A stretch of 64,000 nt of DNA from Pseudidiomarina indica (GTDB taxonomy: Bacteria; Pseudomonadota; Gammaproteobacteria; Enterobacterales; Alteromonadaceae): the NCBI RefSeq assembly GCF_900104245.1, contig NZ_FMXN01000002.1:275413-339412 (forward strand), given 5' to 3'. The notes under the pieces were generated by a model. The model made no database searches. It was not told the DNA's origin and saw only the letters and a list, made by a program, of their open reading frames with translations. Position 1 is the stretch's first letter. Each line of letters begins with the position of its first letter. Below are positions 1-10,744 of this stretch, in pieces. Made by a program: the position numbers and the translations under genes.

Positions 1-301
1 GGAAAAATGCCTGTTGTCCGGCTTCGTCACACAGTCGATCCAGATCATGTTCATTCAAAGGTGGAATTGCCGTTGCCGTAATCACAATCCCTTGGTGATT
101 GCCGCCTTCGACTTTTTTATCTAAGGTGGCTTTGGGCACAAACTGAACTCGAATCCCGAGCCGTTGCGCACTGCTCACCAACTCTTGCAAAGCTTTATCT
201 TGGCGCTCGCGAGTCGCAAATACTTCCACCAATCGCTCGGGTTGTTGTTCCAGCACCGCTCGGACCGGGTGCAAGCCAAAAATGGATACTTTTTTACTCA
301 T
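1..301 (-). CDS. rlmB: 23S rRNA (guanosine-2'-O-)-methyltransferase RlmB (partial, N-terminal part)
   Basis: Only the first 100 codons are present; the rest lies beyond the left edge. The ATG at 301..299 opens MSKKVSIFGLHPVRAVLE, the typical start of the SpoU-type RlmB family, and the visible part is its N-terminal substrate-binding domain. The family methylates the ribose of one 23S rRNA guanosine (G2251 in E. coli) using SAM; the SPOUT catalytic domain is off the window. It follows rnr by only three bases on the same strand, the same rnr-rlmB order as E. coli, so cotranscription is likely. Confidence 0.93.
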   Translation of the reverse strand, partial: MSKKVSIFGLHPVRAVLEQQPERLVEVFATRERQDKALQELVSSAQRLGIRVQFVPKATLDKKVEGGNHQGIVITATAIPPLNEHDLDRLCDEAGQQAFF

Positions 302-304
302 TGA

Positions 305-2647
305 TTACTTCTTCTTCCGCGGTTTCTTTTTGCTTTGACGGGCATTTTCTTTCGCTTTACGTTTTGCTTTAATCCGTGCTTGGGTCGCCTGCTTTTGCTT
401 CCGTTTACTGACTTTCTCGGGCGCTTTGGCTGATATTTTTGAGCTTGGAGTTAAGCGAACTTGCCCACGGGGACTTTCAGCGGCGAGTAAATCCAAGTCT
501 ATTTTACGCTCATCGAGGGTCACTGACCGCACTCGCACTCTCACTTTATCACCGAGTCGGTACACCGTACGAGTGTTTTCACCAATCAACAGTTGTTTTT
601 CAGCATCAAATAAATAGTAGTCATTGGTGAGGTAACTGACATGCACCAAGCCGTCGATTTGCAAATCATCAATTCGTACAAACAAGCCAAAGTTGGTGAC
701 CGCCGCAACCACGCCCCCAAACTCCGTACCAATATGGTCTTGCATGAACTCGCACTTGAGCCATTCATCCACCTGGCGTGTCGCATCATCGGCCCGCCGC
801 TCGGTCATCGAACTATGGACGCCTAGCTCTTCTAACTGCTCGGTACTGTATAGCCACGCACCTGCATACGCGGGAGAATCCCCATGCTTGCGTTTCAATA
901 GTGCTTTAATCGCACGGTGTAAGATGAGATCTGGGTAACGTCGAATCGGTGAGGTAAAATGCGCATACTCATCCAATGCTAAGCCAAAGTGGCCTTTATT
1001 ATCTGGGCTATAAACCGCTTGCTGCATGGAACGTAATAACATGGTTTGAATCAGTTCGGCATCCGGCCGCTCGGCCACTTGCTCCAGCACCGCCACATAA
1101 TCGCGAGGCGTGGGTGTGGCACTGCCTTTCATGGTAATTCCTAGCTCGGCGAGGTAACTACGAAATGCAGCCAACCGCTCCAGCGATGGTGATTCGTGCA
1201 CCCGGAATAATGCGCCAGCGTCTTCATGTTCTTCAATAAACCGCGCCGTCGCGACGTTGGCCATGATCATACATTCTTCAATGATGGTATGGGCCACATG
1301 GCGACGAACGGGCTCAATGGTTTCAATTTTGCGTTCTGCGTTAAAAATAAAACGCGTTTCAAGGGTTTCGAACTCTATCGCAGAACGTCGTTGCCGTGCT
1401 TTTTTAAGGGCACGATACAATTGATGCAAGTGCTCAATGGTGCCCAACACCGGTGCATAATCTTGGCGCAGCTTCGGGTCCCCCTCAATAATGGCGGTGA
1501 CTTTGTTATACGTTAACCGCGCATGAGAGTTCATCACAGCAGGATAAAAACGGGATTGCCGTAGTTGCCCTTGGGCGTCGATGGCCATTTCCGCTACCAA
1601 ACATAAGCGATCCACCCCTGGGTTCAATGAACACAAGCCGTTGGAAAGCTTTTCAGGCAGCATCGGAATCACGTAGTTAGGAAAATAAACCGAATTCCCA
1701 CGGGTAAACGCATCGCGATCCAACGCCGTTTGCGGTTGCACATAGTAACTGACGTCGGCAATGGCAACCCATAAGCGCCAGCCGCCTTGCTCGTCAGGCT
1801 CGGCACATACCGCATCGTCAAAGTCACGGGTGTCATCGCCATCAATGGTGATCAGTGGCAGCTCTCGTAAATCCACACGCCCGGCATAGGACGCAGGATC
1901 AACCTCATCACTCAGTTGCGCTAGCTCAGCCTCGATGCCAGCCGACCATTGATGTGGAATATCGTGTTCACGAATGGCAATTTCGATTTCCATTCCCGGT
2001 GCCATATGGTCACCCAGTACTTGCACGATTTGGCCAATCGGACTGCTCCGCCGCGTTGGCCGTTGGGTGATTTTAGCCACCACGATTTGGCCATGACGAG
2101 CCCCTTGGGTTGCTTCGGGTGGAATAATAATATCTTGGCTAATGCGTTTGTCGTCGGGAACCACAATGCCAATGTTTTGTTCGATGAAATAGCGCCCGAC
2201 AATGTCACTTTGCCGTGGTTCAATCACCCGCACCACGCGCCCTTCAAGCCGGCCTTTGCTGTCAACGCTTTGCTGTTGCACCAACACCCGATCGCCATGC
2301 AGCACGTTCACCATTTGGTGGTGGGGAATAAATAAGTCCGTGCCACCGTCATCGGGTTGGCAAAAGGCATACCCATCACGGTGCCCAATAATACGGCCCT
2401 TAATGAGGTTCATGCGTTCCGGTAAGCCGTATGCATTGGCCCGGGTAAAAATCAGCTGGCCATCGCGTTCCATTGCTCGTAAACGTCGTTTAAGCCCAAC
2501 ATGCTGTCGTTGGTCCGTTAACTGGAAATGGTCAATAAATTCTTCAAACTGAATCGGCTTAAGGCGAGATTCAACCGCCGCTAGTAACTGCTCACGGGTC
2601 GGAATTTCGACTTCGTATTCAGGCGTTTCTTGAGTTTTGTTCGTCAT
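305..2647 (-). CDS. rnr: Ribonuclease R
   Basis: Processive 3'-5' exoribonuclease of the RNB family that degrades structured RNA and helps rRNA and tmRNA quality control. The 780-residue protein shows an N-terminal winged-helix region, two cold-shock domains (about 80-250), the RNB core with the acidic catalytic motif DGDDTRDFDDA near residue 270, an S1 domain (about 640-730) and a very Lys-rich tail ending KKPRKKK. I chose the ATG at 2647 (MTNKTQETPE), preceded by a GAGAA element; a TTG at 2665 would add six residues but is less convincing. tRNA-Leu lies 110 bases upstream on the same strand with its own promoter, so tRNA-rnr-rlmB may be one transcript. Confidence 0.96.
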   Translation of the reverse strand: MTNKTQETPEYEVEIPTREQLLAAVESRLKPIQFEEFIDHFQLTDQRQHVGLKRRLRAMERDGQLIFTRANAYGLPERMNLIKGRIIGHRDGYAFCQPDDGGTDLFIPHHQMVNVLHGDRVLVQQQSVDSKGRLEGRVVRVIEPRQSDIVGRYFIEQNIGIVVPDDKRISQDIIIPPEATQGARHGQIVVAKITQRPTRRSSPIGQIVQVLGDHMAPGMEIEIAIREHDIPHQWSAGIEAELAQLSDEVDPASYAGRVDLRELPLITIDGDDTRDFDDAVCAEPDEQGGWRLWVAIADVSYYVQPQTALDRDAFTRGNSVYFPNYVIPMLPEKLSNGLCSLNPGVDRLCLVAEMAIDAQGQLRQSRFYPAVMNSHARLTYNKVTAIIEGDPKLRQDYAPVLGTIEHLHQLYRALKKARQRRSAIEFETLETRFIFNAERKIETIEPVRRHVAHTIIEECMIMANVATARFIEEHEDAGALFRVHESPSLERLAAFRSYLAELGITMKGSATPTPRDYVAVLEQVAERPDAELIQTMLLRSMQQAVYSPDNKGHFGLALDEYAHFTSPIRRYPDLILHRAIKALLKRKHGDSPAYAGAWLYSTEQLEELGVHSSMTERRADDATRQVDEWLKCEFMQDHIGTEFGGVVAAVTNFGLFVRIDDLQIDGLVHVSYLTNDYYLFDAEKQLLIGENTRTVYRLGDKVRVRVRSVTLDERKIDLDLLAAESPRGQVRLTPSSKISAKAPEKVSKRKQKQATQARIKAKRKAKENARQSKKKPRKKK

Positions 2648-2757
2648 TATTTCTCTATATTGCAATGCTCAAATGCATTGATGAGGGTAACCCTTAGCAT
2701 AACAGGTTCTGGTGTAACCGTGGAATGAAATTTAATCGAAAGGAGGTATTATGAGAT

Positions 2758-2844
2758 TGGTGCCTAGGGCCGGACTCGAACCGGCACGTTGTCGCCAACG
2801 GTGGATTTTGAATCCACTGCGTCTACCAATTTCGCCACCCAGGC
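2758..2844 (-). tRNA. tRNA-Leu (anticodon CAA)
   Basis: Read on the minus strand, the 87 bases fold as a class II tRNA. The acceptor arm is GCCTGGG paired with CCTAGGC, followed by discriminator A and an encoded CCA. The D-arm matches GGCGAAATTGGTAGACGC, the anticodon loop is TTCAAAA (CAA, reading UUG), the long variable arm is typical of Leu, and the T-arm contains GGTTCGAGTCC. The surrounding 2666-3025 stretch lacking a protein gene holds this tRNA, its promoter, and about 125 bases before the RDD gene in which I see nothing clear. Confidence 0.97.
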
Positions 2845-2871
2845 ACGGGGACTAACTGAAGTATGGTGCGC

Positions 2872-2899
2872 ATTATACTGATCAGAATGCCGCACGCAA
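2872..2899 (-). promoter_or_regulatory. Probable sigma-70 promoter for tRNA-Leu
   Basis: On the minus strand TTGCGT (2899..2894) is followed after 16 bases by a perfect TATAAT (2877..2872), then a GC-rich GCGCACC discriminator. This layout is typical of stable-RNA promoters under stringent control. The start point would lie about 20 bases before the mature tRNA 5' end. Confidence 0.7.
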
Positions 2900-3025
2900 G
2901 ATATTTTCATGAACAATTGATCGTTCGATTACTTCCTAACCAGCGCCGCGTAAAAACTAGCACTCGGTGGGAAATATTCGTTACTATACGGCTTTATTTC
3001 TTTTCATCATTGGTATCCACTGGCT

Positions 3026-3565
3026 ATGACAACAGAAACTGATTCCATGACCGATGCGCCACGCTCCACGGCAGAAATTCATGCGAGCTTTCCCAGCGCT
3101 GGATTTTTCCGTCGCCTTGCAGCAATGGTCTATGATTTTCTAGTGGCGGTTGCCATCTTAATGTTAGCAACAGGCATTGCTCTGATTTTACCGGCCCTCT
3201 TAAACCACCTAGGCATCATTCAACTGAGTGAAGACTTTACCGCGGCGGATTGGCTCAACCAAACGCCCTTATTTTTGCTCTATCTGATTCTGGTGCTGGG
3301 TTTTTTCTTCGGCTGGTTCTGGTGGCGCAGTGGGCAAACCATTGGGATGCGTGCATGGCGGTTAAAAATACAACAGCGGAATGGGCACCGGATCACCAAA
3401 AAACAAGCCTTTATCCGTTTACTCACCTGCTGTTTTGGGTTGGGTAATTTATGGGTACTGGTCGATTTCAAACAGCGCCGTGCTTGGCACGATTACGCGG
3501 CGGGAACAGAGTTGGTTACTCTGTCTAAAGAAGCTAACCAACTCTATTACTGGAAAGAACTGTAA
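3026..3565 (+). CDS. RDD family membrane protein
   Basis: A 179-residue protein of the RDD family. It begins with a short soluble segment, then GFFRRLAAMVYDFLVAVAIL with the charged residues before transmembrane segment 1, a second hydrophobic segment near 90-110, the characteristic motif QTIGMRAWRLKI, and a third hydrophobic patch near 135-150 ahead of FKQRRAWHDYAAGTELV. Molecular function is not known for most RDD proteins; some are proposed to be Na+ or Li+/H+ antiporters. It converges on lptG with two bases between the stop codons. An in-frame ATG at 3047 is an alternative start. Confidence 0.85.
   Translation: MTTETDSMTDAPRSTAEIHASFPSAGFFRRLAAMVYDFLVAVAILMLATGIALILPALLNHLGIIQLSEDFTAADWLNQTPLFLLYLILVLGFFFGWFWWRSGQTIGMRAWRLKIQQRNGHRITKKQAFIRLLTCCFGLGNLWVLVDFKQRRAWHDYAAGTELVTLSKEANQLYYWKEL
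3508..3545. repeat. 11-bp inverted repeat at the convergent RDD/lptG end
   Basis: AGAGTTGGTTA (3508-3518) and TAACCAACTCT (3535-3545) are perfectly complementary, with a 16-base loop. It lies inside the last codons of the RDD gene, 18 bases before its stop, and 22 bases beyond the lptG stop. It has no T-tract on either side, so it is not a textbook terminator, though it could act as a 3'-end hairpin for lptG mRNA. Confidence 0.5.
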
Positions 3566-3567
3566 CG

Positions 3568-4638
3568 CTAACTATCGCGTCGGCGCATCATCCAAATCGC
3601 CCAGCCTGCAAAAATCAGGCTGGGTAGCAATGCCCCAAGCAAGGGTGGCAGACGATATACCTGGGCCATCGGACCAAATATCTCATTACTGACATGGAAC
3701 CCAAACCCGGTAATAACCCCCAATAAAATTCGCGCCCCCATGGTGGTGGAACGCAACGGGCCAAAAATAAACGACAGCGCAACTAGCAACATCACTGCCA
3801 CCGTGACGGGAGCCAATAGTTTCCGCCAAAGAGCCAATTCATACCGTTCGGATGCTTGTCGGTTGGTTTGTAAATATTCCACGTAATCCAATAGCCCACG
3901 AATCGACAAGGATTCTGGTTTCACCGTCACCACCCCCAGTTTGTCGGGAGTGAGTGACGACTGCCACATCATCGCGGCTTGTTGCGTTTGGATAATACGT
4001 TCCAGGGTATATTCTGTTTGGGTCACATCGAACAAGCGCCACTGCTCCCCACTAAAGGTTGCCGTGCGTCCTTGGGTGATGAGTTCCAATTCATTGTTAT
4101 TATCGAAATGGTAAATGGTGATATCCCGCAGTCGCCCGGTATCTTCCACTTCGCCAATATTAACGAAGTTCATGCCATCACGCGCCCACACACCTTGTTG
4201 AGCCGAAATCAAGCTGCCGCCAGAAATGGCTCGTGCCCGTAATTCACGCCCATGGGATTCCAGCTGTGGCGCAATCCACTCGCCCATTGCCATCACTGCC
4301 AACATCATAATAACGGCAGCCTTCATCACCGATCCCACAATGTTTAGCCGCGAGCGACCAGCGGCCAGCATCACCACCAGCTCTGAATTGCTGGCTAACA
4401 TGCCCATGCCTAGTAAGCCACCCAACAGTGCCGCCATGGGGAAAAACACTTCAATATCACGAGGTAAGCTGTAAAGCACAAAAATCCCTGCATCGGCAAT
4501 GGTATAACTGCCTTTACCAACGGATTTCAGTTGTTCCACAAAACGAATCAGGCCAGACAGGCCACTCAACACGGCAAGACTCAGAATGGAGGTAATTAGT
4601 ACGGTCCGCGCAATATAGCGGTCTAAAATTGACATCAT
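3568..4638 (-). CDS. lptG: LPS export ABC transporter permease LptG
   Basis: Inner-membrane permease that with LptF and the LptB ATPase pulls lipopolysaccharide from the inner membrane to the LptC-A-D bridge. The 356 residues begin MMSILDRYIARTVLITSILS and follow the family plan: transmembrane segments near the N-terminus, a periplasmic beta-jellyroll domain (about 130-260) and three C-terminal membrane helices. I place the start at 4638, where ATG overlaps the lptF TGA as ATGA; the longer open frame reaching 4740 runs inside lptF and lacks family similarity. Length matches E. coli LptG (360). Confidence 0.95.
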   Translation of the reverse strand: MMSILDRYIARTVLITSILSLAVLSGLSGLIRFVEQLKSVGKGSYTIADAGIFVLYSLPRDIEVFFPMAALLGGLLGMGMLASNSELVVMLAAGRSRLNIVGSVMKAAVIMMLAVMAMGEWIAPQLESHGRELRARAISGGSLISAQQGVWARDGMNFVNIGEVEDTGRLRDITIYHFDNNNELELITQGRTATFSGEQWRLFDVTQTEYTLERIIQTQQAAMMWQSSLTPDKLGVVTVKPESLSIRGLLDYVEYLQTNRQASERYELALWRKLLAPVTVAVMLLVALSFIFGPLRSTTMGARILLGVITGFGFHVSNEIFGPMAQVYRLPPLLGALLPSLIFAGWAIWMMRRRDS

Positions 4639-5744
4639 GCCCGTGACCCCTTCAGTCGAGCGAGGGTCCGCAGCCCTATCGGCCGCCCTTTCGCGATTAG
4701 CAGGATGCCACACAATAGCAGTAAGACATGAATCCACCACAAGCCAATACTGGCTGGAATGGTGCCGTCAGCCACCGCTGAGCGTGCTGCCATTAAAGTG
4801 AGAAAGTAGCCCAAGTAGATCAACAACGCGGGAGCCATTCGAGCAAATTTCCCTTGCCGTGGGTTTACCCGACTGAGAGGAACAGCAATTAAGGTCAACA
4901 GAGGCATGGCCAGCGGAATAGCAATTCGCCATTGCAATTCGGCTTGTGCTTCAACATCGTCCAAGCCAATCAATTCACTGGTGCTGTAGGATTCCAGCTT
5001 TCGAATATATTCGGAGGTTTCTTGTTCTTTGATTTGCAGGCTGTATTCATCGAACTGCATCACCTGAAACTCACGCTCAACAAAGCTCTGAGCATAGCGC
5101 ATGCCATCGTTTAGGACCAAATTTTGAGCACCGGTGGCAGCAGCCAATACACTGCCGGCATCAGCCATCACCACACTGCTACCAATAATGCGGTTGTTTT
5201 CATCCCGTAACGACTGAGCCACAAACACTTCATCCAAATCGCCATTGGCGTCCAGCCCCTGCACATAAATGACCGCCTTCTGGTTGCTCGCTTGTTGGAA
5301 CCGACCTGGCATGATGACACTGAGGCCACTTTCACTGCGCGCTTTTTCTTCCACCAGCCGTTCTTGCTCCAGCGACCAAGGCACCAGATACAACGTCAAT
5401 GCTGCGGTGCAGAGCGCTAACAGCGTCGCCAGCACCAAGGTAACCCGCGCCACATACCATTCGCTCACGCCACAGGCATGTAATACCGTCATCTCGTTAT
5501 CGGCATAGATTCGCCCATGGGCTAACAAAATTCCGAGGAATAGACTCAACGGCAAGATCAAGGCCGCCAATGCAGGCAAGTTCAGGCCAAGTAACTGCAT
5601 CACAACCTGACTTGGAATTTCTCCGGCCGACGCATCGGCAAGAACGCGAACAAATTTTTGACTAACAAAAATAGTCATCAACACCAGCAGTACGGCAAAT
5701 TGAGACTTGAATGTTTCACGGATTAAATAGCGAAATATGCGCAC
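4635..5744 (-). CDS. lptF: LPS export ABC transporter permease LptF
   Basis: Partner permease of LptG in the LptB2FG exporter, 369 residues. It starts with GTG at 5744 and reads MRIFRYLIRETFKSQFAVLL, with six predicted membrane helices flanking a periplasmic jellyroll. The motif NPRQGKFARMAPALLIYLGY at the start of the second membrane block is typical of the family. It is divergent from pepA across 124 bases, the same arrangement as in E. coli, and is translationally coupled to lptG by an ATGA overlap. Confidence 0.95.
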   Translation of the reverse strand: MRIFRYLIRETFKSQFAVLLVLMTIFVSQKFVRVLADASAGEIPSQVVMQLLGLNLPALAALILPLSLFLGILLAHGRIYADNEMTVLHACGVSEWYVARVTLVLATLLALCTAALTLYLVPWSLEQERLVEEKARSESGLSVIMPGRFQQASNQKAVIYVQGLDANGDLDEVFVAQSLRDENNRIIGSSVVMADAGSVLAAATGAQNLVLNDGMRYAQSFVEREFQVMQFDEYSLQIKEQETSEYIRKLESYSTSELIGLDDVEAQAELQWRIAIPLAMPLLTLIAVPLSRVNPRQGKFARMAPALLIYLGYFLTLMAARSAVADGTIPASIGLWWIHVLLLLCGILLIAKGRPIGLRTLARLKGSRA

Positions 5745-5868
5745 TGAACCCCACTCTTAACTTAGGTTTTTACTGGAAATGCTGGCGATTTTAAGTAAAC
5801 TTGGCGTTTTCCTGATGGATTATTCTATGGCAGCGATCTGCTGTCAACCGCAGTAAATTGGAGCATAT

Positions 5869-7371
5869 ATGGAGTTCAGCGTAAAAAGCGGCAGTCCTGA
5901 GAAGCAGCGTACTGCCTGTATCGTGGTTGGTGTGTACGAACCTCGCCGTTTGTCAGGAGTTGCCGAGCAACTGGATAAAGTGAGTGAGGGGTTCATTAGC
6001 AACCTGTTACGCCGAGGTGACTTGGAAGGGAAATCCGGTCAGATGTTGTTATTACACAACGTCCCTAATGTCCTCAGTGAGCGCGTATTATTAGTCGGTT
6101 GCGGCAAAGAGCGAGAGCTTGACGAGCGCCAGTACAAACAAATCATCGAAAAGACCATTCAAACGCTGAGCGATACCGGTTCCATGGAAGCAGTGTGCTT
6201 CTTAAGCGAATTAAATGTCAAAGGTCGCGATACCTATTGGAAGGTGCGCCAGGCGGTTGAAGCCACCCAAAGCACCTTGTACGCTTTTAACCACCTCAAA
6301 ACACGCAAAGACGAGCCGCGTCGCCCGTTACGGAAAATTGTTTTTAACGTGCCATCACGCCGTGAGCTACCGATTGGTGAAAAAGCCATTGCGCACGGGG
6401 TAGCCGTTGCTAAAGGAATGAACCTTTGCCGCGACGTAGCCAACATGCCCCCTAACATTTGTACACCGCGTTATTTAGCCGAACAATGCAGCGAGCTGGC
6501 GGAACGTTATGAGTCTCTCAGCTTCACCGCGGTGACTGAGTCCGAGATGGAAGAGCTTGGCATGAACTCCTACTTAGCCGTGGCTCGGGGTTCTGCGAAC
6601 GAAGCCGTCCTCAGCTTGTTGCATTATCAGGGCGGCGGTGACGAAGCACCTATCGTTCTGGTCGGCAAAGGCCTGACCTTCGACTCCGGCGGTATTTCCA
6701 TTAAGCCAGCGGCAAATATGGACGAAATGAAATACGATATGGGTGGTGCTGCTGCAGTATTAGGAACCATTCAAGCCATTGCGGAGCTCAAACTGCCGAT
6801 CAACGTTATTGGTGCATTAGCAGGCTGTGAAAACATGCCTGACGGGCGTTCTTACCGTCCGGGTGATATACTCACCACCATGAGCGGCCAAACCGTGGAA
6901 GTCATCAACACCGATGCGGAAGGTCGGTTGGTGTTATGTGACACTTTAACCTACGTCGAGCGCTTCCAACCCGAAGCGGTGATTGACGTTGCAACGCTTA
7001 CCGGTGCCTGTGTGATTGCCTTAGGCAACCATGCCAGTGGGTTAATGAGCCCACACAACCCGCTCGCTCATGAAATAGTCAATGCCGCAGAACAAAGTGG
7101 TGACCGCGTTTGGCGATTACCCTTATGGGATGAATACCAAGCGTCATTAGAAAGTCCCTTTGCCGATATGAATCATTTAGGGGGACGCGAAGCTGGCACA
7201 ATTACCGCCGCGTGTTTCTTATCTCGATTCACAAAAAAATATCATTGGGCGCATTTGGATATTGCTGGCACCGCATGGCAGAGTGGCGCCAAAAAAGGTT
7301 CTACTGGCCGGCCAGTGCCTTTGCTAACGCAATTTATTATCAACCGCACTGCCGCCAGCGAGCAGGTGTAA
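5869..7371 (+). CDS. pepA: Leucyl aminopeptidase PepA
   Basis: Cytosolic M17-family, two-metal aminopeptidase, 500 residues (E. coli PepA 503). The metal and catalytic motifs are clear: [16 protein letters not shown] with the metal-binding Lys and Asp, KYDMGGAA, and the family signature [12 protein letters not shown]. In E. coli the hexamer also binds DNA as a cofactor of Xer recombination and as a carAB regulator; whether that holds here cannot be told. The ATG at 5869 follows TTGGAGCATAT. It leads the pepA-holC-valS operon. Confidence 0.97.
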   Translation: MEFSVKSGSPEKQRTACIVVGVYEPRRLSGVAEQLDKVSEGFISNLLRRGDLEGKSGQMLLLHNVPNVLSERVLLVGCGKERELDERQYKQIIEKTIQTLSDTGSMEAVCFLSELNVKGRDTYWKVRQAVEATQSTLYAFNHLKTRKDEPRRPLRKIVFNVPSRRELPIGEKAIAHGVAVAKGMNLCRDVANMPPNICTPRYLAEQCSELAERYESLSFTAVTESEMEELGMNSYLAVARGSANEAVLSLLHYQGGGDEAPIVLVGKGLTFDSGGISIKPAANMDEMKYDMGGAAAVLGTIQAIAELKLPINVIGALAGCENMPDGRSYRPGDILTTMSGQTVEVINTDAEGRLVLCDTLTYVERFQPEAVIDVATLTGACVIALGNHASGLMSPHNPLAHEIVNAAEQSGDRVWRLPLWDEYQASLESPFADMNHLGGREAGTITAACFLSRFTKKYHWAHLDIAGTAWQSGAKKGSTGRPVPLLTQFIINRTAASEQV

Positions 7372-7384
7372 CAAAAGAGCGACT

Positions 7385-7840
7385 ATGGCGCACGGAATAT
7401 TTTATGTACTCGATGGCTTAACCGAGCAACAGCAACAGCAGTTTTTCTGTCAACAAATTGCCCAGCTTTGGCGAGACCATAAAAGTGTACGTGTTTGGTG
7501 CGCCTCACAAACTGCAGCCGAACAACTGGATGAAAGTTTGTGGCGATTCCCAGCGGATAGCTTTGTGCCCCATAACTTAGTGGGGGAAGGCCCGCCGCAA
7601 GGGGCGCCCGTTGAACTGTGCTGGCCCCAAGCGCCAGCCTCGCCGCGCCGTGCTGCGGTGGTGGTGAATCTGATGGACGACCTGCCGCCTTGGCAAGGCG
7701 CTCGACTCATTATCGATCATGTTCCTGAAATTGAGCCACAGCGGCAAGCGGCTCGCGAACGCTACAAACATTATCGGCAGCATGGCATTGGCTTAAAAAC
7801 CATCCCTGCTGCTGACTTGATTCTTTCAAAAACGGATTAG
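7385..7840 (+). CDS. holC: DNA polymerase III subunit chi
   Basis: Chi subunit of the replicative clamp loader complex, which links it to single-strand binding protein. It is 151 residues long (E. coli 147) with the family features of an N-terminal FYVLD segment, a central DSFVPHNLVGEGPP stretch and ARLIIDHVPE near the end. Identity rests largely on its position between pepA and valS, as in E. coli, and on these motifs. It starts 13 bases after the pepA stop, with AGAG upstream of the ATG. Confidence 0.93.
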   Translation: MAHGIFYVLDGLTEQQQQQFFCQQIAQLWRDHKSVRVWCASQTAAEQLDESLWRFPADSFVPHNLVGEGPPQGAPVELCWPQAPASPRRAAVVVNLMDDLPPWQGARLIIDHVPEIEPQRQAARERYKHYRQHGIGLKTIPAADLILSKTD

Positions 7841-7858
7841 TATAACGTGAAGGTTTCG

Positions 7859-10708
7859 ATGGAAAAAACGTATTCCCCCCAAGCGATTGAGCAAGAACTT
7901 TATCAGCATTGGGAAGCGCAAGGCTATTTTAAACCCTCTGGGCAAGGCGATGCTTATTGCATCATGATTCCTCCGCCCAACGTCACTGGCAGCCTGCATA
8001 TGGGGCATGCGTTCCAACATACCATTATGGATACCCTGATTCGCTACAAGCGAATGGATGGTTTCAATACCTTATGGCAGGTGGGAACAGACCATGCTGG
8101 TATCGCCACGCAAATGGTGGTTGAGCGGCAGCTGGCGGCACAGGGCATCACCCGGCAAGAAATTGGGCGCGAAGCATTCATTGATAAAGTATGGGATTGG
8201 AAAGCCGAATCAGGCGGAACCATTACCTCACAGATGCGCCGTTTGGGTGACTCCGTCGACTGGGAGCGGGAACGCTTCACCATGGACGAAGGCCTCTCTA
8301 ATGCCGTGAAAGAAGTGTTTGTGCGCCTGCATGAAGAGAATCTTATTTATCGCGGTAAGCGGTTGGTAAACTGGGATCCTAAATTACAAACCGCCATTTC
8401 AGACCTTGAAGTTGAAAATAAAGAACAACAAGGCCATATCTGGCACCTTCGTTATCCCCTTGCCGATGGCATCACAACCGCCGACGGCCAAGCTTACTTA
8501 GTGGTTGCAACCACGCGCCCTGAAACCATGCTCGGTGACGTCAGTGTGGCCGTCCATCCGGACGACCCACGTTATCAATCATTAATTGGCAAATTCATTG
8601 AGCTCCCCTTGGTGAATCGCCGGATTCCAATTATCGCCGACGATTACGTTGACCAAGAATTCGGTACTGGGTGCGTTAAAATCACCCCAGCTCACGACTT
8701 CAATGACTACGACATTGGTAAGCGGAATCAATTGCCCATGATTGCCGTGTTGGATAATCATGCACATATCATGCCGGTTGCTGGCCTATACACCCACACC
8801 GGTGAAGCACTCACTGATCTTGATGGGTTTGACGGCACCTTGCCAGAAGCCTATCACGGGCTGGATCGTTTCGAAGCACGGCGACGTATCGTCGCTGATT
8901 TTGAAGCTTTAGGATTACTCGATAAAGTTGAAGCCCACGTCAATAAGGTGCCGTACGGCGACCGTGGCGGTGTGCCCATTGAGCCCCATTTAACCGACCA
9001 GTGGTACGTCCGCGTGGCACCACTGGCGGAAGTTGCGACCGCTGCCGTCGAAAATGGCGATATCCAATTCGTACCGAAGCAATACGAAAATATGTACTTT
9101 GCGTGGATGCGCGATATTCAAGATTGGTGTATTTCACGACAGCTTTGGTGGGGTCATCGAATTCCGGCTTGGTATGACGAGCAGGGCAACGTCTATGTCG
9201 GCCGCGATGAAAGCGAAGTGCGCACCAAACATCAACTGGGCGACATTCCTTTGCGCCAAGATGATGACGTATTAGATACCTGGTTCTCATCCGCATTATG
9301 GACCTTCTCCACCTTGGGTTGGCCAGAGAACACCGAAGATCTCAAAACCTTCCATCCTACCGATGTGTTGGTCACGGGCTTCGATATCATTTTCTTCTGG
9401 GTTGCCCGGATGATCATGTTAACCATGCACTTCTTGAAAGATGAGCAAGGTAAACCACAAGTTCCATTCAAAACCGTGTACGTAACCGGCCTGATCCGTG
9501 ACGATGAAGGCCAAAAAATGTCGAAGTCAAAAGGCAACGTGCTCGACCCGTTGGATATGATTGAGGGCATTGAGCTGGATGACTTGGTGGCCAAACGCAC
9601 GGCCAATATGATGCAACCGCAGTTGGAAGCAAAAATTAAGCAACGTACGGAAAAGCAATTCCCGAATGGTATTGCCGCTCACGGTACGGACGCGTTACGC
9701 TTCACGCTTGCCGCTTTGGCCTCTACCGGACGAGATATCAACTGGGACATGCAGCGCCTCGAAGGCTACCGTAATTTCTGTAATAAATTATGGAATGCGA
9801 GCCGCTATGTGCTGATGAATACCGAATCCCAAGATTGCGGTATGCAAGGCGGTGAGCTCGAGCTATCACTGGCGGATCAGTGGATTATTGAGCAGTTTAA
9901 CGACACCGTGAAACAATTCCGTAGCGCCTTGGATCATTATCGTTTTGACCAAGCCGCTAGCATTGCTTACGAATTCACCTGGAACCAGTTCTGTGACTGG
10001 TATTTAGAACTGACCAAACCGGTGCTGTTTAAAGGCACGGAGAGCCAATTGCGCGGTACACGCCACACCTTGATTACGATGCTGGAGCAATTACTGCGTT
10101 TGCTGCATCCACTGCTGCCATTTATTACCGAGTCAATCTGGCAACGCGTGGCTCCGTTGGCGGGTTGTGCAGGCGACACCATCATGTTGCAGCCTTATCC
10201 ACAAGTGCAGCCGCAGCAATACGCCGCCGCAAGCGCTGACATGGAGTGGTTGAAACAGGTGATTGTGGCCATTCGTAACATTCGTGGCGAGATGAACCTC
10301 TCACCCAGTAAGCCATTACCGATACTCTTTAAGAATACCGATGCCACAGCCCGTCAACGGCTGGAGCAAAATGCTAACTTTTTGAGTGCGTTGGCAAAAC
10401 TTGAAAGTATCGAATATTTGAGCGAGCACGACGAACCACCAGCCAGTGCAACGGCCTTGGTTGGGCGGATGGAAGTTCATATTCCGATGGCTGGTTTAAT
10501 CGATACGGCGGCTGAATTAGCGCGGCTAGAAAAAGCGATTGAAAAGGCGCAAAAAGAATATGACCTGTTCAATCGTAAGCTGAGCAATGAAAACTTTGTC
10601 AGCAAAGCGCCTGCAGACGTTATCGCGAAAGAACGCGAAAAACTCAGTGCTGCAGAAGAGGCGTTAGCACAACTGAAGTTACAACATGCCAAGATTGCTG
10701 CCCTGTAA
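7859..10708 (+). CDS. valS: Valyl-tRNA synthetase
   Basis: Class I aminoacyl-tRNA synthetase charging tRNA-Val, 949 residues. Visible elements are the HIGH-type [13 protein letters not shown] near residue 45, the CP1 editing domain with [11 protein letters not shown], the KMSKS signature [10 protein letters not shown] near residue 550, the anticodon-binding region [13 protein letters not shown], and a C-terminal coiled coil (about 880-949). The start is the ATG at 7859, because AAGG sits five bases upstream and [12 protein letters not shown] aligns with E. coli MEKTYNPQDIEQ. A GTG at 7847 would add four residues that include this ribosome binding site. Confidence 0.98.
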   Translation: MEKTYSPQAIEQELYQHWEAQGYFKPSGQGDAYCIMIPPPNVTGSLHMGHAFQHTIMDTLIRYKRMDGFNTLWQVGTDHAGIATQMVVERQLAAQGITRQEIGREAFIDKVWDWKAESGGTITSQMRRLGDSVDWERERFTMDEGLSNAVKEVFVRLHEENLIYRGKRLVNWDPKLQTAISDLEVENKEQQGHIWHLRYPLADGITTADGQAYLVVATTRPETMLGDVSVAVHPDDPRYQSLIGKFIELPLVNRRIPIIADDYVDQEFGTGCVKITPAHDFNDYDIGKRNQLPMIAVLDNHAHIMPVAGLYTHTGEALTDLDGFDGTLPEAYHGLDRFEARRRIVADFEALGLLDKVEAHVNKVPYGDRGGVPIEPHLTDQWYVRVAPLAEVATAAVENGDIQFVPKQYENMYFAWMRDIQDWCISRQLWWGHRIPAWYDEQGNVYVGRDESEVRTKHQLGDIPLRQDDDVLDTWFSSALWTFSTLGWPENTEDLKTFHPTDVLVTGFDIIFFWVARMIMLTMHFLKDEQGKPQVPFKTVYVTGLIRDDEGQKMSKSKGNVLDPLDMIEGIELDDLVAKRTANMMQPQLEAKIKQRTEKQFPNGIAAHGTDALRFTLAALASTGRDINWDMQRLEGYRNFCNKLWNASRYVLMNTESQDCGMQGGELELSLADQWIIEQFNDTVKQFRSALDHYRFDQAASIAYEFTWNQFCDWYLELTKPVLFKGTESQLRGTRHTLITMLEQLLRLLHPLLPFITESIWQRVAPLAGCAGDTIMLQPYPQVQPQQYAAASADMEWLKQVIVAIRNIRGEMNLSPSKPLPILFKNTDATARQRLEQNANFLSALAKLESIEYLSEHDEPPASATALVGRMEVHIPMAGLIDTAAELARLEKAIEKAQKEYDLFNRKLSNENFVSKAPADVIAKEREKLSAAEEALAQLKLQHAKIAAL

Positions 10709-10718
10709 CAGGGGCAGC
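10697..10718. repeat. Hairpin enclosing the valS stop codon
   Basis: GCTGCCC (10697-10703) and GGGCAGC (10712-10718) form a 7-bp stem; the eight-base loop TGTAACAG contains the valS TAA. There is no T-tract downstream. It is one of several hairpins in this window that contain a stop codon. Confidence 0.55.
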
Positions 10719-10744
10719 CTGGCTGATGAACTCAGCACAGTAAT

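Noticed and set aside
1949..2335. Antisense frames inside rnr, parC, glnE and other large genes
   Set aside because: They follow the codon pattern of the opposite strand, have no ribosome binding sites or recognisable domains, and lie wholly within well-supported genes.
4639..4740. Longer LptG beginning inside lptF
   Set aside because: The 34 added residues come from the lptF frame shifted by one and lack the hydrophobic start expected; the ATGA overlap gives a natural start.
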